From Bacteroidota bacterium (GTDB lineage: Bacteria > Bacteroidota > Bacteroidia > Flavobacteriales_D > Sanyastnellaceae): 64,000 bases of DNA. A program made the translations under genes and the position numbers. Positions 35,882 through 42,659 of the stretch are shown piece after piece. The notes beneath the pieces were generated by a model, which was not told where the DNA came from, searched no databases, and saw nothing but the letters and a program-made list of their open reading frames with translations. The stretch covers positions 85,321-149,320 of the forward strand of contig NVXE01000003.1 of the NCBI GenBank assembly GCA_002746975.1, given 5' to 3'. Every line of letters begins with the position of its first letter. Within the stretch, counting starts at the first letter, position 1.

Positions 35882-35910
35882 AACGCCCGGCATAACGTCG
35901 GGCGTTTTTT
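35882..35910 (+). terminator. Strong intrinsic terminator after the TonB-dependent receptor
   Basis: AACGCCCG (35882-35889) pairs with CGGGCGTT (35899-35906), followed by six T (35905-35910). A textbook plus-strand terminator. The convergent small gene ends at 35909, so the hairpin also lies just past that gene's stop and may work in both directions. Confidence 0.9.
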
Positions 35911-36061
35911 AGTTCTTATTATTAATTACGAGGGCAGCAATTACGCCCGGCACCCACCCGAAGCAAGTAAGTATGGTAACTATTACAATGGATCCACACC
36001 CCTTGTCTAGTACAGAAAGAGGAGGAAATAATATCGCGAGTATGACTTTGCCGCATCCCAT
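35909..36061 (-). CDS. YqaE/Pmp3 family small membrane protein
   Basis: A 50-residue gene that is easy to miss. The product MGCGKVILAILFPPLSVLDK continues with GCGSIVIVTILTCFGWVPGV and ends IAALVINNKN. This is the Pmp3/YqaE (UPF0057) pattern: a first membrane helix with the conserved LAI(L/F)xPPL, a short polar loop with a charged residue and Gly, and a second helix with the G-(W/Y)-(V/I)-PG-x-(I)-(H/A)A signature. Plant and fungal Pmp3 affect membrane potential and salt tolerance; bacterial ones are often stress-induced. A 64-residue reading frame on the same strand in another frame shows no family similarity and is a shadow. Confidence 0.82.
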   Translation of the reverse strand: MGCGKVILAILFPPLSVLDKGCGSIVIVTILTCFGWVPGVIAALVINNKN

Positions 36062-36290
36062 ACGGTAAAGGTAGAGTAATTTTATGGCGGATTACGACCC
36101 CCTCGCTATCGCTCATGGGCCGTGATCCTGAAGGGGGCGACTCAATAAAAAATCAACATCACCCCACGCGCTTCGCTTGTGGTTTGTGCGTTTTTTCTTC
36201 CCCGAAATTCTGAAGCTTCGCTTCGCATTTCTTGTCATCAAAAAACCCCCAGACAAACTTTCGTTTGCTGGAGGTTGATTTTTTTATTGA
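36062..36290. other. Intergenic stretch between the YqaE gene and tRNA-Cys
   Basis: About 230 nt without a convincing gene. It holds a wide inverted repeat (CCCCCT at 36098-36103, AGGGGG at 36132-36137), a small hairpin GAAGC-TTC-GCTTC near 36212-36224, and the tRNA terminator at 36244-36276. GCTTCGC-type words recur several times. I recognise no known small RNA. Confidence 0.4.
36244..36276 (-). terminator. Terminator downstream of tRNA-Cys
   Basis: AACCCCCAGACAAAC (36244-36258) pairs with GTTTGCTGGAGGTT (36263-36276) around a TTTC loop. On the minus strand it is followed by TTTTTTGATG, and on the plus strand by GATTTTTTTAT, so it could act in both directions. It lies 14 nt past the 3' end of the tRNA. 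Confidence 0.85.
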
Positions 36291-36360
36291 GGTCCGAAGC
36301 GGATTCGAACCGCTGTAGCAGCTTTTGCAGAGCTGAGCCTAGCCGCTCGGCCATCGGACC
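36290..36360 (-). tRNA. tRNA-Cys (anticodon GCA)
   Basis: Folds on the minus strand as a complete cloverleaf: acceptor GGTCCGA/TCGGACC, D-arm GCCGAGCGGCTAGGC, anticodon arm CAGCT-CTGCAAA-AGCTG with GCA in the loop, and T-arm AGCGG-TTCGAAT-CCGCT. The base after the acceptor stem (36290) gives U73, the discriminator expected for cysteine tRNA. The 3' CCA is not encoded, so it must be added after transcription. Alone, with its own terminator. Confidence 0.97.
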
Positions 36361-36423
36361 AATAAGTCTGGCAAATATACGTAATAGAATGATAAAGGTT
36401 GCACTTAGAAGTATCTTCGTTGT

Positions 36424-37167
36424 ATGAATTTTAAGAGATTAATACCTAACGCCCTGACTATGGGGAACTTATTAGGTGGAGCTTTTGTTTGTTGGTCTGC
36501 CGCTTCGGGAGCGGATATTACAGACGGAGTAGTTGCAGGGGTTTGGTTAGCGGCGATGTTTTTTGATGTTTTGGATGGGTGGGCAGCACGAAAATTGGGT
36601 GTAGATGGACCTATGGGTGTACAACTGGACTCCTTGGCGGACTTAGTTACGGGTGGGTTAGCGCCCGCATTTGTTGCGTATAGGCTTGTTTGTGAATCGG
36701 GTGCGTGTGATGGATTAGTGTTGAACGCCTTGCCCGCTCTGTTAGTGGTGGCTGCTGCATATAGACTTGCTAGATATAATGTTAGTGCTGCAGAAAGTGT
36801 GGGTGGGGGTAACGGGTATTTTGAGGGATTGCCAGCTCCAGCGGCGGGTCTTTTTTGGATGGGAATGACGATGTGGTGGGGAGGTGTAGAATATGCTAGT
36901 GGGTTAGAACTGAGGGTGATGCTCGTAGTAGCGGGTGTAGGAATGTTAGTGGTTCCGCTCTTAATGGTGATAAAACGACCTTTTTTTGGGCTTAAATCGT
37001 GGGGAAACGATATTAAAATTGACCGCGTGAGAGGTGGTTTAGGGCTGGGTTTTATAGGAGTTGCAATAGGAACGTGGTTTGCTTGGGGAAATGTGTATTC
37101 AGCAGTTCCGTTGTGTGTACTTTTGTACTCAGGTTTGGCCTTAATATTTGCTCCTAAAAATAACTAA
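36424..37167 (+). CDS. pssA: CDP-diacylglycerol-serine O-phosphatidyltransferase
   Basis: Makes phosphatidylserine from CDP-diacylglycerol and serine, on the way to phosphatidylethanolamine. The 247-residue integral membrane protein has the CDP-alcohol phosphotransferase motif: FDVLDGWAARKLGV, then G and LDSLADLV, i.e. DxxDGxxAR(x8)GxxxDxxxD (about residues 42-69). About six membrane segments follow. The N-terminal IPNALTMGNLLGGAFVCW is characteristic of the PssA subgroup. purS begins 3 nt after its stop, so the two share a transcript. Confidence 0.9.
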   Translation: MNFKRLIPNALTMGNLLGGAFVCWSAASGADITDGVVAGVWLAAMFFDVLDGWAARKLGVDGPMGVQLDSLADLVTGGLAPAFVAYRLVCESGACDGLVLNALPALLVVAAAYRLARYNVSAAESVGGGNGYFEGLPAPAAGLFWMGMTMWWGGVEYASGLELRVMLVVAGVGMLVVPLLMVIKRPFFGLKSWGNDIKIDRVRGGLGLGFIGVAIGTWFAWGNVYSAVPLCVLLYSGLALIFAPKNN

Positions 37168-37170
37168 AGC

Positions 37171-37422
37171 ATGAAATTTGTAGCTGAAATTGATATTATG
37201 CCTCTTCCGGCACTTCTTGATCCTCAAGGTAAAGCTGTCGCAAGCAATATGGGCAACATGGGGCTGCCTGAGGTGGTGGGCGTTAGAATAGGTAAGCATG
37301 TGACGCTTGAAATTGAAGCTGCTGATAAGGTTGTGGCGGAGAGTAAAATCGTTGAGGCTTGTGAGAAGCTTCTTGTAAACCAAATCATGGAGCACTTTAC
37401 CTTCCGCATTCAGGAGGCGTAA
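37171..37422 (+). CDS. purS: Phosphoribosylformylglycinamidine synthase subunit PurS
   Basis: An 83-residue homologue of PurS, the small scaffold subunit that bridges PurQ (glutaminase) and PurL (synthetase) in the fourth step of purine synthesis. The start KFVAEIDIMPLPALLDPQGK, the VASNMGNMGLPEVVGVRIGK core and a C-terminal helix ending in FTFRI match the family in sequence and length. Its presence implies the split PurSLQ enzyme rather than the single ~1300-residue PurL found in many Bacteroidota; purQ and small purL are not in this window. It is coupled to pssA (3-nt gap). Confidence 0.9.
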   Translation: MKFVAEIDIMPLPALLDPQGKAVASNMGNMGLPEVVGVRIGKHVTLEIEAADKVVAESKIVEACEKLLVNQIMEHFTFRIQEA

Positions 37423-37454
37423 CAAAGTTCTCGAGATTCTTTATTTCTCGAAAT

Positions 37455-37982
37455 TTAGAGGAGACCCATCGTTAACAGTAGGGCGAAGAGTTCTGTTGGG
37501 TTAGGGTCGCCCTGAAGAACGGTCACAATATCGAAGGGACTTATGCTATTGTCTCGGAAGATGTTTATTACACCTGGTAGATTTCTATCGGGCACGATAG
37601 TATATGCTATGTCTAGCGGAAAGTTACTGTCACCGACATAGATTTTGTTTTCGTTTAGAGAGTAGGAAATAGCATCGGTAAAGTACGAGTCGCCTATATA
37701 TAGCTTGTTATCACGAAGGGTAAAAGCGAGGTCGAAGGTGCTAGTGCTATAGCCCAAGTATATTCGATTGCGATTCACTGTATACGAGACCTCTCCTCTC
37801 CAGTCATTGCCAAGCCTTACTACACCTCGTTCGATATGGCATAAGGCTTCATTCCAACGAAGCTGAGAAGTGGGGTAGGCGTATGTGGGAGTCTGGGTTT
37901 GGGCTGAAAGGGAGGGCAAACCAAAACCGACGCCGAAACCGAACATCGTGAAAGCAAGCAAGCAACTCAGCCTATATATCAT
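37455..37982 (-). CDS. Secreted protein with tandem 20-residue repeats, function unknown
   Basis: A 175-residue exported protein with a signal peptide ending near LSAQ (residue 28). Residues 52-130 hold four imperfect repeats of almost exactly 20 residues: RGVVRLGNDWRGEVSYTVN, RNRIYLGYSTSTFDLAFTLR, DNKLYIGDSYFTDAISYSLN and ENKIYVGDSNFPLDIAYTIV, with a degenerate fifth around 140-156. The pattern is (N)xIY(V/I)GDSxFxxDIAYT(L/I), suggesting a stacked beta-hairpin or solenoid. There are no catalytic motifs and no T9SS tail. It lies between purS (convergent) and the PLP enzyme gene, whose stop is 9 nt upstream of its start, so they may be co-transcribed. Confidence 0.65.
   Translation of the reverse strand: MIYRLSCLLAFTMFGFGVGFGLPSLSAQTQTPTYAYPTSQLRWNEALCHIERGVVRLGNDWRGEVSYTVNRNRIYLGYSTSTFDLAFTLRDNKLYIGDSYFTDAISYSLNENKIYVGDSNFPLDIAYTIVPDRNLPGVINIFRDNSISPFDIVTVLQGDPNPTELFALLLTMGLL
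37593..37829 (-). repeat. Four tandem 60-nt coding repeats
   Basis: Encodes residues 52-130 of the secreted repeat protein as four units of 19-20 codons, each with the pattern IY(V/I)GDS...D(I/L)A(Y/F)T. Divergent at DNA level, so old rather than recent duplication. Confidence 0.6.
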
Positions 37983-37991
37983 GTGGGGAAG

Positions 37992-39284
37992 TTACGCCAG
38001 CTCGGCGAAATCAACACACTCCTTAGATATTTCGCAAGCAGCTTTAAGAGCACAATCTATGTCAGCGATTAGATCCTCAGGATGCTCAAGGCCTATAGAT
38101 AATCGAACGAGCCCTTCTGTAATTCCGTGACGCATCTTCTCGTCTATAGGAACTCCGGCATGCGTCATACTTGCAGGATGCTCGGCTAAAGACTCCGTAG
38201 ACCCAAGACTAACAGCGAGTTTAAAATGCTTTAGATTGTCTAAGAATGCGAATGCTGCTTTACGTCCTCCCGGGAGCTCTAATGCTATCATTCCTCCTCC
38301 ATTAGCTTGTTGCTCTTGGGCAATAGCAGCAGATTTAAGATCCCCTGCCCCCGCAAGATCTTCAGCCCAAGCGGAATATATCTTGTTTATTCCGTCGATA
38401 GGTTTTCCCGGAGATGTTTGAATATGGTCGAGGATTTTACGAGCAGAACTCACTTGACGTTCAACTCTAATAGCAAGAGTCTCCATAGATCGTGCTAGCA
38501 TCCAGCTTGTCCAAGGGTCAGCCATTCCCCCAAAGAAAGTCCTGTATTCAAAGACTTTCGCCATTGCATCTGCCCCCCCACTAACTGCTCCAGCAACAAC
38601 ATCACTGTGTCCGCCTATATATTTGGTTGCTGAGTATAGATTAAGGTCTGCACCTAGCTCTAATGGACGTTGAAAAATCGGTCCTAGGAAAGTGTTATCT
38701 ACTGCGACAATAACACGGTGCTCATCAGTAGTCTTTTGCTTAGCCCATTCAGTCGCCGTTTTAATTCTATGGAGTTGCAAAGTAGGATTAGCAGGCGTCT
38801 CAAGATAAATCATACCAGGAATTCCATCTTCTTCTGTCATTAAGGCCAAATCATCTAAACTCTCCATTCTTTTTACACTAACCCCCATAGAAGGAAGAAT
38901 GTCATCAATAATATGCTGAGTTCCTCCATAAAGCGGCCCTACATACCAAAGCGCTCTTCCAGGTCCCGTCCAAGCGAATAACGTCGTACTTATAGCAGCC
39001 ATCCCACTCGAAAATAACGCAGCAACATCTGAGTCATCCCATGTAGCAAGTCGCTTTTCAGCTACCGATAACGTTGGGTTTCCTAATCTACTATAGATAA
39101 ACCCGTTCTCAGGCGGAGTCTCAGCTCCCTCAACTCCATATGCCGTTTCCATGTGAGCAGCCCCTGTTGCAGCATCGGGGAATACAAATGTAGAAGCCGG
39201 GTGAATGGGCGGCTTTACAGCGCCGTGGTTCTCAGAAGGCTCATATCCAGCAAATAATGCTCTCGTCTCTAAATGCGTTTTCAT
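37992..39284 (-). CDS. Cys/Met metabolism PLP-dependent enzyme (methionine gamma-lyase / cystathionine lyase group)
   Basis: A 430-residue fold-type I PLP enzyme of the trans-sulfuration family. Visible are HPASTFVFPD, YSRLGNPT, the FSSGMAAISTTLFAW region that binds PLP phosphate, YLETPANPTL, VAVDNTFLGPIFQRPLELGA, and the cofactor lysine in SATKYIGGHSDVVAGAV. The C-terminal SLGSTESLAEHPASMTH and VRLSIGLEHPEDLIADI are also standard. It may eliminate from methionine, homocysteine or cystathionine; these activities cannot be separated by eye. It is divergent from an Lrp/AsnC regulator gene with shared GCACAAA operator-like boxes in between, so that protein probably controls it. Confidence 0.9.
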   Translation of the reverse strand: MKTHLETRALFAGYEPSENHGAVKPPIHPASTFVFPDAATGAAHMETAYGVEGAETPPENGFIYSRLGNPTLSVAEKRLATWDDSDVAALFSSGMAAISTTLFAWTGPGRALWYVGPLYGGTQHIIDDILPSMGVSVKRMESLDDLALMTEEDGIPGMIYLETPANPTLQLHRIKTATEWAKQKTTDEHRVIVAVDNTFLGPIFQRPLELGADLNLYSATKYIGGHSDVVAGAVSGGADAMAKVFEYRTFFGGMADPWTSWMLARSMETLAIRVERQVSSARKILDHIQTSPGKPIDGINKIYSAWAEDLAGAGDLKSAAIAQEQQANGGGMIALELPGGRKAAFAFLDNLKHFKLAVSLGSTESLAEHPASMTHAGVPIDEKMRHGITEGLVRLSIGLEHPEDLIADIDCALKAACEISKECVDFAELA

Positions 39285-39337
39285 AGTAGTAAACTTAGGT
39301 GTTTGTTATGTAAGATTTGTCAGTGACAGAACAAATG

Positions 39338-39408
39338 CACAAATTTTATTGAAATTAATGTAGTTTGTGCTAATTTGTGCTTTATAATCGTATATTTTTA
39401 GCACAAAT
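39338..39408. promoter_or_regulatory. Lrp/AsnC-type operator cluster between divergent genes
   Basis: Four copies of the heptamer GCACAAA/TTTGTGC: 39338-39344 (plus), 39364-39370 (inverted), 39374-39380 (inverted) and 39401-39407 (plus, running into the ATG of the regulator gene). The pairs form inverted repeats, for example ATTTGTGC (39373-39380) with GCACAAAT (39401-39408). Such spaced palindromic half-sites suit octameric Lrp/AsnC proteins. Confidence 0.6.
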
Positions 39409-39847
39409 GAATCTTATTGACGCTTTAGACCGAATAATTGTCGAACATCTCGCTTTTGATGGCCGTTCTAGTATGCAAGACCTAAGTGATCTAACAGGAT
39501 TAAGTAGAAGTGCTGTTTTTGCTCGAGTAAAACGTCTTGAAAGTGATGGAGTCATTCAAGGTTATACAGTTAAACTCGACAGAAAAAAGATGGGGCTTGA
39601 AATTAAAGCCTTTTGTAATGTCAACTTAAAACTTCATGAGCGAGTAGCTTTAGAAGAGTTTGAACAAGATATTGGTGGCTTTAGAGAGGTTAAGGCGTGT
39701 TATCACCTTACAGGCTCTTCAGATTATATGCTAGAAGTACACGTAGCGGATATGGATAGTTACCATAAATTCATTACCCGTAAGCTTGCGGCAATGGACA
39801 ATATAGCTCAGGTTAAAAGCATGTTCGTTATGAACGATATTATTTAA
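39407..39847 (+). CDS. Lrp/AsnC family transcriptional regulator
   Basis: A 146-residue amino-acid-responsive regulator. The helix-turn-helix occupies residues 1-60 (LDRIIVEHLAFDGRSSMQDL, SRSAVFARVKRLESDGVI), and the RAM/AsnC ligand domain 65-146 (AFCNVNLKLHERVALEEFEQ, CYHLTGSSDYMLEVHVADMD). I start at the ATG at 39407; an in-frame GTG at 39377 would lie among the operator boxes. The start codon itself overlaps one GCACAAA box, consistent with autoregulation. It is divergent from the Cys/Met PLP enzyme, a typical regulator-target pair, so methionine or a related sulfur amino acid is a plausible effector. The last 8 nt overlap pgk. Confidence 0.93.
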   Translation: MNLIDALDRIIVEHLAFDGRSSMQDLSDLTGLSRSAVFARVKRLESDGVIQGYTVKLDRKKMGLEIKAFCNVNLKLHERVALEEFEQDIGGFREVKACYHLTGSSDYMLEVHVADMDSYHKFITRKLAAMDNIAQVKSMFVMNDII

Positions 39848-41024
39848 TAGCTTCGATTCCGGGTAATACTTTCCCCTCTAGGTATTCTAACATAGCGCCT
39901 CCCCCCGTACTGACATAACTAACCTCATCAGCTAGGTTTGCTGAATTTATAGCTGCAACGGAATCGCCCCCTCCTACGAGTGTATACGCACCGTTTTCGG
40001 TTGCTTCCTTCAGGGCGTTTGCGACAACATATGTCCCTTGTGCGAAAGCTTCAAATTCAAAGACCCCCATCGGGCCGTTCCAAAGGATGGTTTTACTCAG
40101 TTTAATGACTTCAGAGAATTCTATACATGATTCCGGGCCTATATCTAGCCCCATCCATCCATCGCGGATGGAATCGGTCGAACATATTTCTGTTTTGGCT
40201 TCGGCAGAGAAGTTGTCAGCGGAAATAGTGTCGATGGGAAGATGTATTTGTGTTTCGCACGAGTTTGCTTTTTCGAGAATAGATCGGGCACGATCGACCA
40301 TGTCTTCCTCGACAAGGCTAGCTCCCACTTTTCCGCCCATTGCAAGGACGAAAGTGTACGCCATTCCCCCACCGATAATAAGACGGTCGACCTTTTCAAC
40401 GAGATTCTCGAGAATGGCTAGTTTACTACTCACCTTCGCTCCGCCAATTATTGCAAGGAGTGGTCTAGACGGCTCTGTCATAACGCGACTGAGCGCTGTT
40501 ATTTCTGCCTCCATAAGTTCCCCAAACGCCTTGTCTTCTGGGAAGAAACGAGCAATAATGGCCGTAGATGCATGTGCCCTATGCGCAGTCCCGAAAGCGT
40601 CATTTATGTATAAGTCTCCGTTTTCAGCGAGTTGTCCCGCAAAAAACTCATCACCTTCTGTTTCCTCATTGTGAAAGCGTAGGTTCTCTAATAGAGCGAC
40701 TTGTCCTGGCTTAAGGGTTTGGGTTAAATCGAGTGCATCATCACCTATACAGTCTGAAGCAAAAAGTACAGGCATGCCTAACAAACTCTCTAGGCTAGGA
40801 ATAATATTTTTTAAACTAAGCTTTTTCGAATATCCATCCTTGGGTCTGCCGAGGTGACTCATAAGAACCACAGAACCACCGGCCTTTAAAAGGCTTTTAA
40901 TAGTAGGTATTGCACGTCGTATACGAGTGTCATCAGTTACCCTTAGCTCATTATTAAGAGGAACGTTGAAATCAACCCTTACTAGGGCTCTCCTGCCTTT
41001 TATATTAAGATTGGAAATGTTCAA
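39840..41024 (-). CDS. pgk: Phosphoglycerate kinase
   Basis: Glycolytic enzyme interconverting 1,3-bisphosphoglycerate + ADP and 3-phosphoglycerate + ATP. The 394 residues show the full signature set: ALVRVDFNVPLN, DDTRIRRAIPTIKSLL, MSHLGRPKDG, INDAFGTAHRAHAST, GGAKVSSKLAILENLV, and in the ATP domain WNGPMGVFEFEAFAQGT and VGGGDSVAAI with STGGGAMLEYLEG. Length is normal. It overlaps the stop of the glycyl-tRNA synthetase gene by 4 nt (ATGA), so the two are coupled, and it converges on the Lrp-like gene. Confidence 0.98.
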   Translation of the reverse strand: MNISNLNIKGRRALVRVDFNVPLNNELRVTDDTRIRRAIPTIKSLLKAGGSVVLMSHLGRPKDGYSKKLSLKNIIPSLESLLGMPVLFASDCIGDDALDLTQTLKPGQVALLENLRFHNEETEGDEFFAGQLAENGDLYINDAFGTAHRAHASTAIIARFFPEDKAFGELMEAEITALSRVMTEPSRPLLAIIGGAKVSSKLAILENLVEKVDRLIIGGGMAYTFVLAMGGKVGASLVEEDMVDRARSILEKANSCETQIHLPIDTISADNFSAEAKTEICSTDSIRDGWMGLDIGPESCIEFSEVIKLSKTILWNGPMGVFEFEAFAQGTYVVANALKEATENGAYTLVGGGDSVAAINSANLADEVSYVSTGGGAMLEYLEGKVLPGIEAIK

Positions 41025-42553
41025 GAGAAGAGAGTTTCTAATCCAACACGAGCTTCAACGTATGCTGGAAGATCGACAATTGCGATTCTCTCTTGAGTCA
41101 TTCCATCTCTTTCGCGTACAGTAACCGCATCGTCATTCAAAGTATCGTGATCAACCGTGATACAGAGAGGTGTGCCTATAGCGTCTTGACGTCTATAGCG
41201 TCGCCCTATAGCGTCTTTTTCGTCGTATTGAACGTTGTGTTTAAGCCTGATACTCTTTAGAATTTCTTTTGCCTTCTCGGGAAGTCCATCCTTTTTTATA
41301 AGTGGTAGAACTGCGACTTTCACAGGCGCAAGAGCAGGGGGAATGCGAAGGACAGTTCTCTCATTACCTCCTTCTAGAGTTTCCTCGGTGTATGCACTGC
41401 TTAAAACAGCAAGGAACATTCTGTCTAAACCTATAGATGTTTCTACAACATATGGAACATAGCTTTCTTTTGACTCAGGGTCGAAGTACCGTAGTTTTTT
41501 ACCGCTGAATTCCTCATGGCTTTTGAGATCGAAATCTGTTCTAGAGTGAATCCCCTCTAGTTCTTTGAATCCCATAGGAAAGTTGAACTCAATATCACAG
41601 GCGGCATCTGCGTAATGTGCGAGTTTTATGTGGTCATGAAAACGGTAGTTTTCGTCTCCTAAACCCAGAGCGGAATGCCATTTTTTTCGCTCCTCCTTCC
41701 AATGTTCATACCACTCAGTCTGTGTCCCAGGCTTTATAAAGAACTGCATCTCCATTTGTTCAAACTCTCTCATTCTGAAAATAAACTGGCGAGCAATTAT
41801 TTCGTTTCGGAAAGCCTTACCGATTTGGGCTATTCCGAAAGGAATCTTCATGCGTCCGCTCTTCTGAACATTTAAATAGTTAACGAATATCCCCTGAGCC
41901 GTTTCAGGCCTGAGGTAAATGATACCCGCATCTCCACTCACAGCCCCTAATTCAGTGTTAAACATCAGGTTGAACTGTCTAACATCTGTCCAGTTTTTAG
42001 AGCCACTTATAGGACAAACTATACCTAGCTCTTCTATCAATGCTTTAACTGCTGCGAGATTATCATCGTTCATAGCCTCCTTAAACTTCCTATTGATTTC
42101 GTCAATGGAAGCTTGGCGACGAAGAACGTTGGGGTTAGTGGCTCGAAATTCAGCTTCGTTGAAATCATCCCCGAATCTCTTAAACCCTTTGGCAACGTCT
42201 TTATCGATTTTCTTATCGATTTTAGCAATATGGTCTTCTATTAAGACGTCTGCTCGGTATCGTTTATTACTATCCTTATTGTCGATTAATGGATCATTGA
42301 AAGCATCAACGTGTCCAGAAGCTTTCCAAGTAGTAGGATGCATAAATATCGCAGCATCGATGCCCACGATATTGTCATTCATACGAACCATCGAAGTCCA
42401 CCAATAATTTTTAATATTATTCTTTAACTCACTACCTAGCTGACCATAATCATAAGCAGCACTTAACCCATCGTAAATCTCACTACTCGGGAATACAAAA
42501 CCGTATTCTTTTGCGTGGCTAATAATTTTTTTCAGTCCGTCTTCTTGGCTCAT
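41021..42553 (-). CDS. glyS: Glycyl-tRNA synthetase (dimeric alpha2 type)
   Basis: Charges tRNA-Gly. The 510-residue class II synthetase is of the eukaryote/archaea-like homodimer type. Visible features are GFVFPSSEIYDGLSAAYDYG at the N-terminus, WKASGHVDAFNDPLIDNK, motif 2 around GKAFRNEIIARQFIFRMREF, motif 3 in VETSIGLDRMFLAVL, and a C-terminal anticodon-binding domain ending near RIAIVDLPAYVEARV. The chain lacks the beta-subunit of the E. coli-type enzyme. First gene of a two-gene operon with pgk, with a perfect -7 box upstream at 42597-42604. Confidence 0.97.
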   Translation of the reverse strand: MSQEDGLKKIISHAKEYGFVFPSSEIYDGLSAAYDYGQLGSELKNNIKNYWWTSMVRMNDNIVGIDAAIFMHPTTWKASGHVDAFNDPLIDNKDSNKRYRADVLIEDHIAKIDKKIDKDVAKGFKRFGDDFNEAEFRATNPNVLRRQASIDEINRKFKEAMNDDNLAAVKALIEELGIVCPISGSKNWTDVRQFNLMFNTELGAVSGDAGIIYLRPETAQGIFVNYLNVQKSGRMKIPFGIAQIGKAFRNEIIARQFIFRMREFEQMEMQFFIKPGTQTEWYEHWKEERKKWHSALGLGDENYRFHDHIKLAHYADAACDIEFNFPMGFKELEGIHSRTDFDLKSHEEFSGKKLRYFDPESKESYVPYVVETSIGLDRMFLAVLSSAYTEETLEGGNERTVLRIPPALAPVKVAVLPLIKKDGLPEKAKEILKSIRLKHNVQYDEKDAIGRRYRRQDAIGTPLCITVDHDTLNDDAVTVRERDGMTQERIAIVDLPAYVEARVGLETLFS

Positions 42554-42596
42554 TCTTGAGTATTTCTGCGATTAATAATTGAATGTTTACGCAATG

Positions 42597-42604
42597 CAAA
42601 GTTA
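42597..42604 (-). promoter_or_regulatory. Perfect -7 box upstream of glyS-pgk
   Basis: TAACTTTG on the minus strand (42604 to 42597) matches TAnnTTTG, about 44 nt before the glyS start. No TTG is seen at -33, so this is a partial promoter match. Confidence 0.4.
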
Positions 42605-42659
42605 CCCATAAATCGAATGTTTCAGTTTATCCTATCTTGCCTACAAATTAGAGTCCAAC

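Noticed and set aside
35922-36116. 64-residue minus-strand frame over the YqaE gene
   Set aside because: Wrong frame; the overlapping 50-residue frame carries the Pmp3 signature instead.
37430-37452. TCGAGA/TCTCGA inverted repeat between purS and the repeat-protein gene
   Set aside because: Six-bp stem with a nine-nt loop and no U-tract; too weak to call a terminator.
40087-40674. 195-residue plus-strand reading frame opposite pgk
   Set aside because: Low-complexity Ser/Ala/Pro-rich product, fully antisense to a clear phosphoglycerate kinase; a codon-composition shadow.
41919-42407. 162-residue plus-strand frame opposite glyS
   Set aside because: Ser/Leu-rich shadow of the synthetase coding strand.
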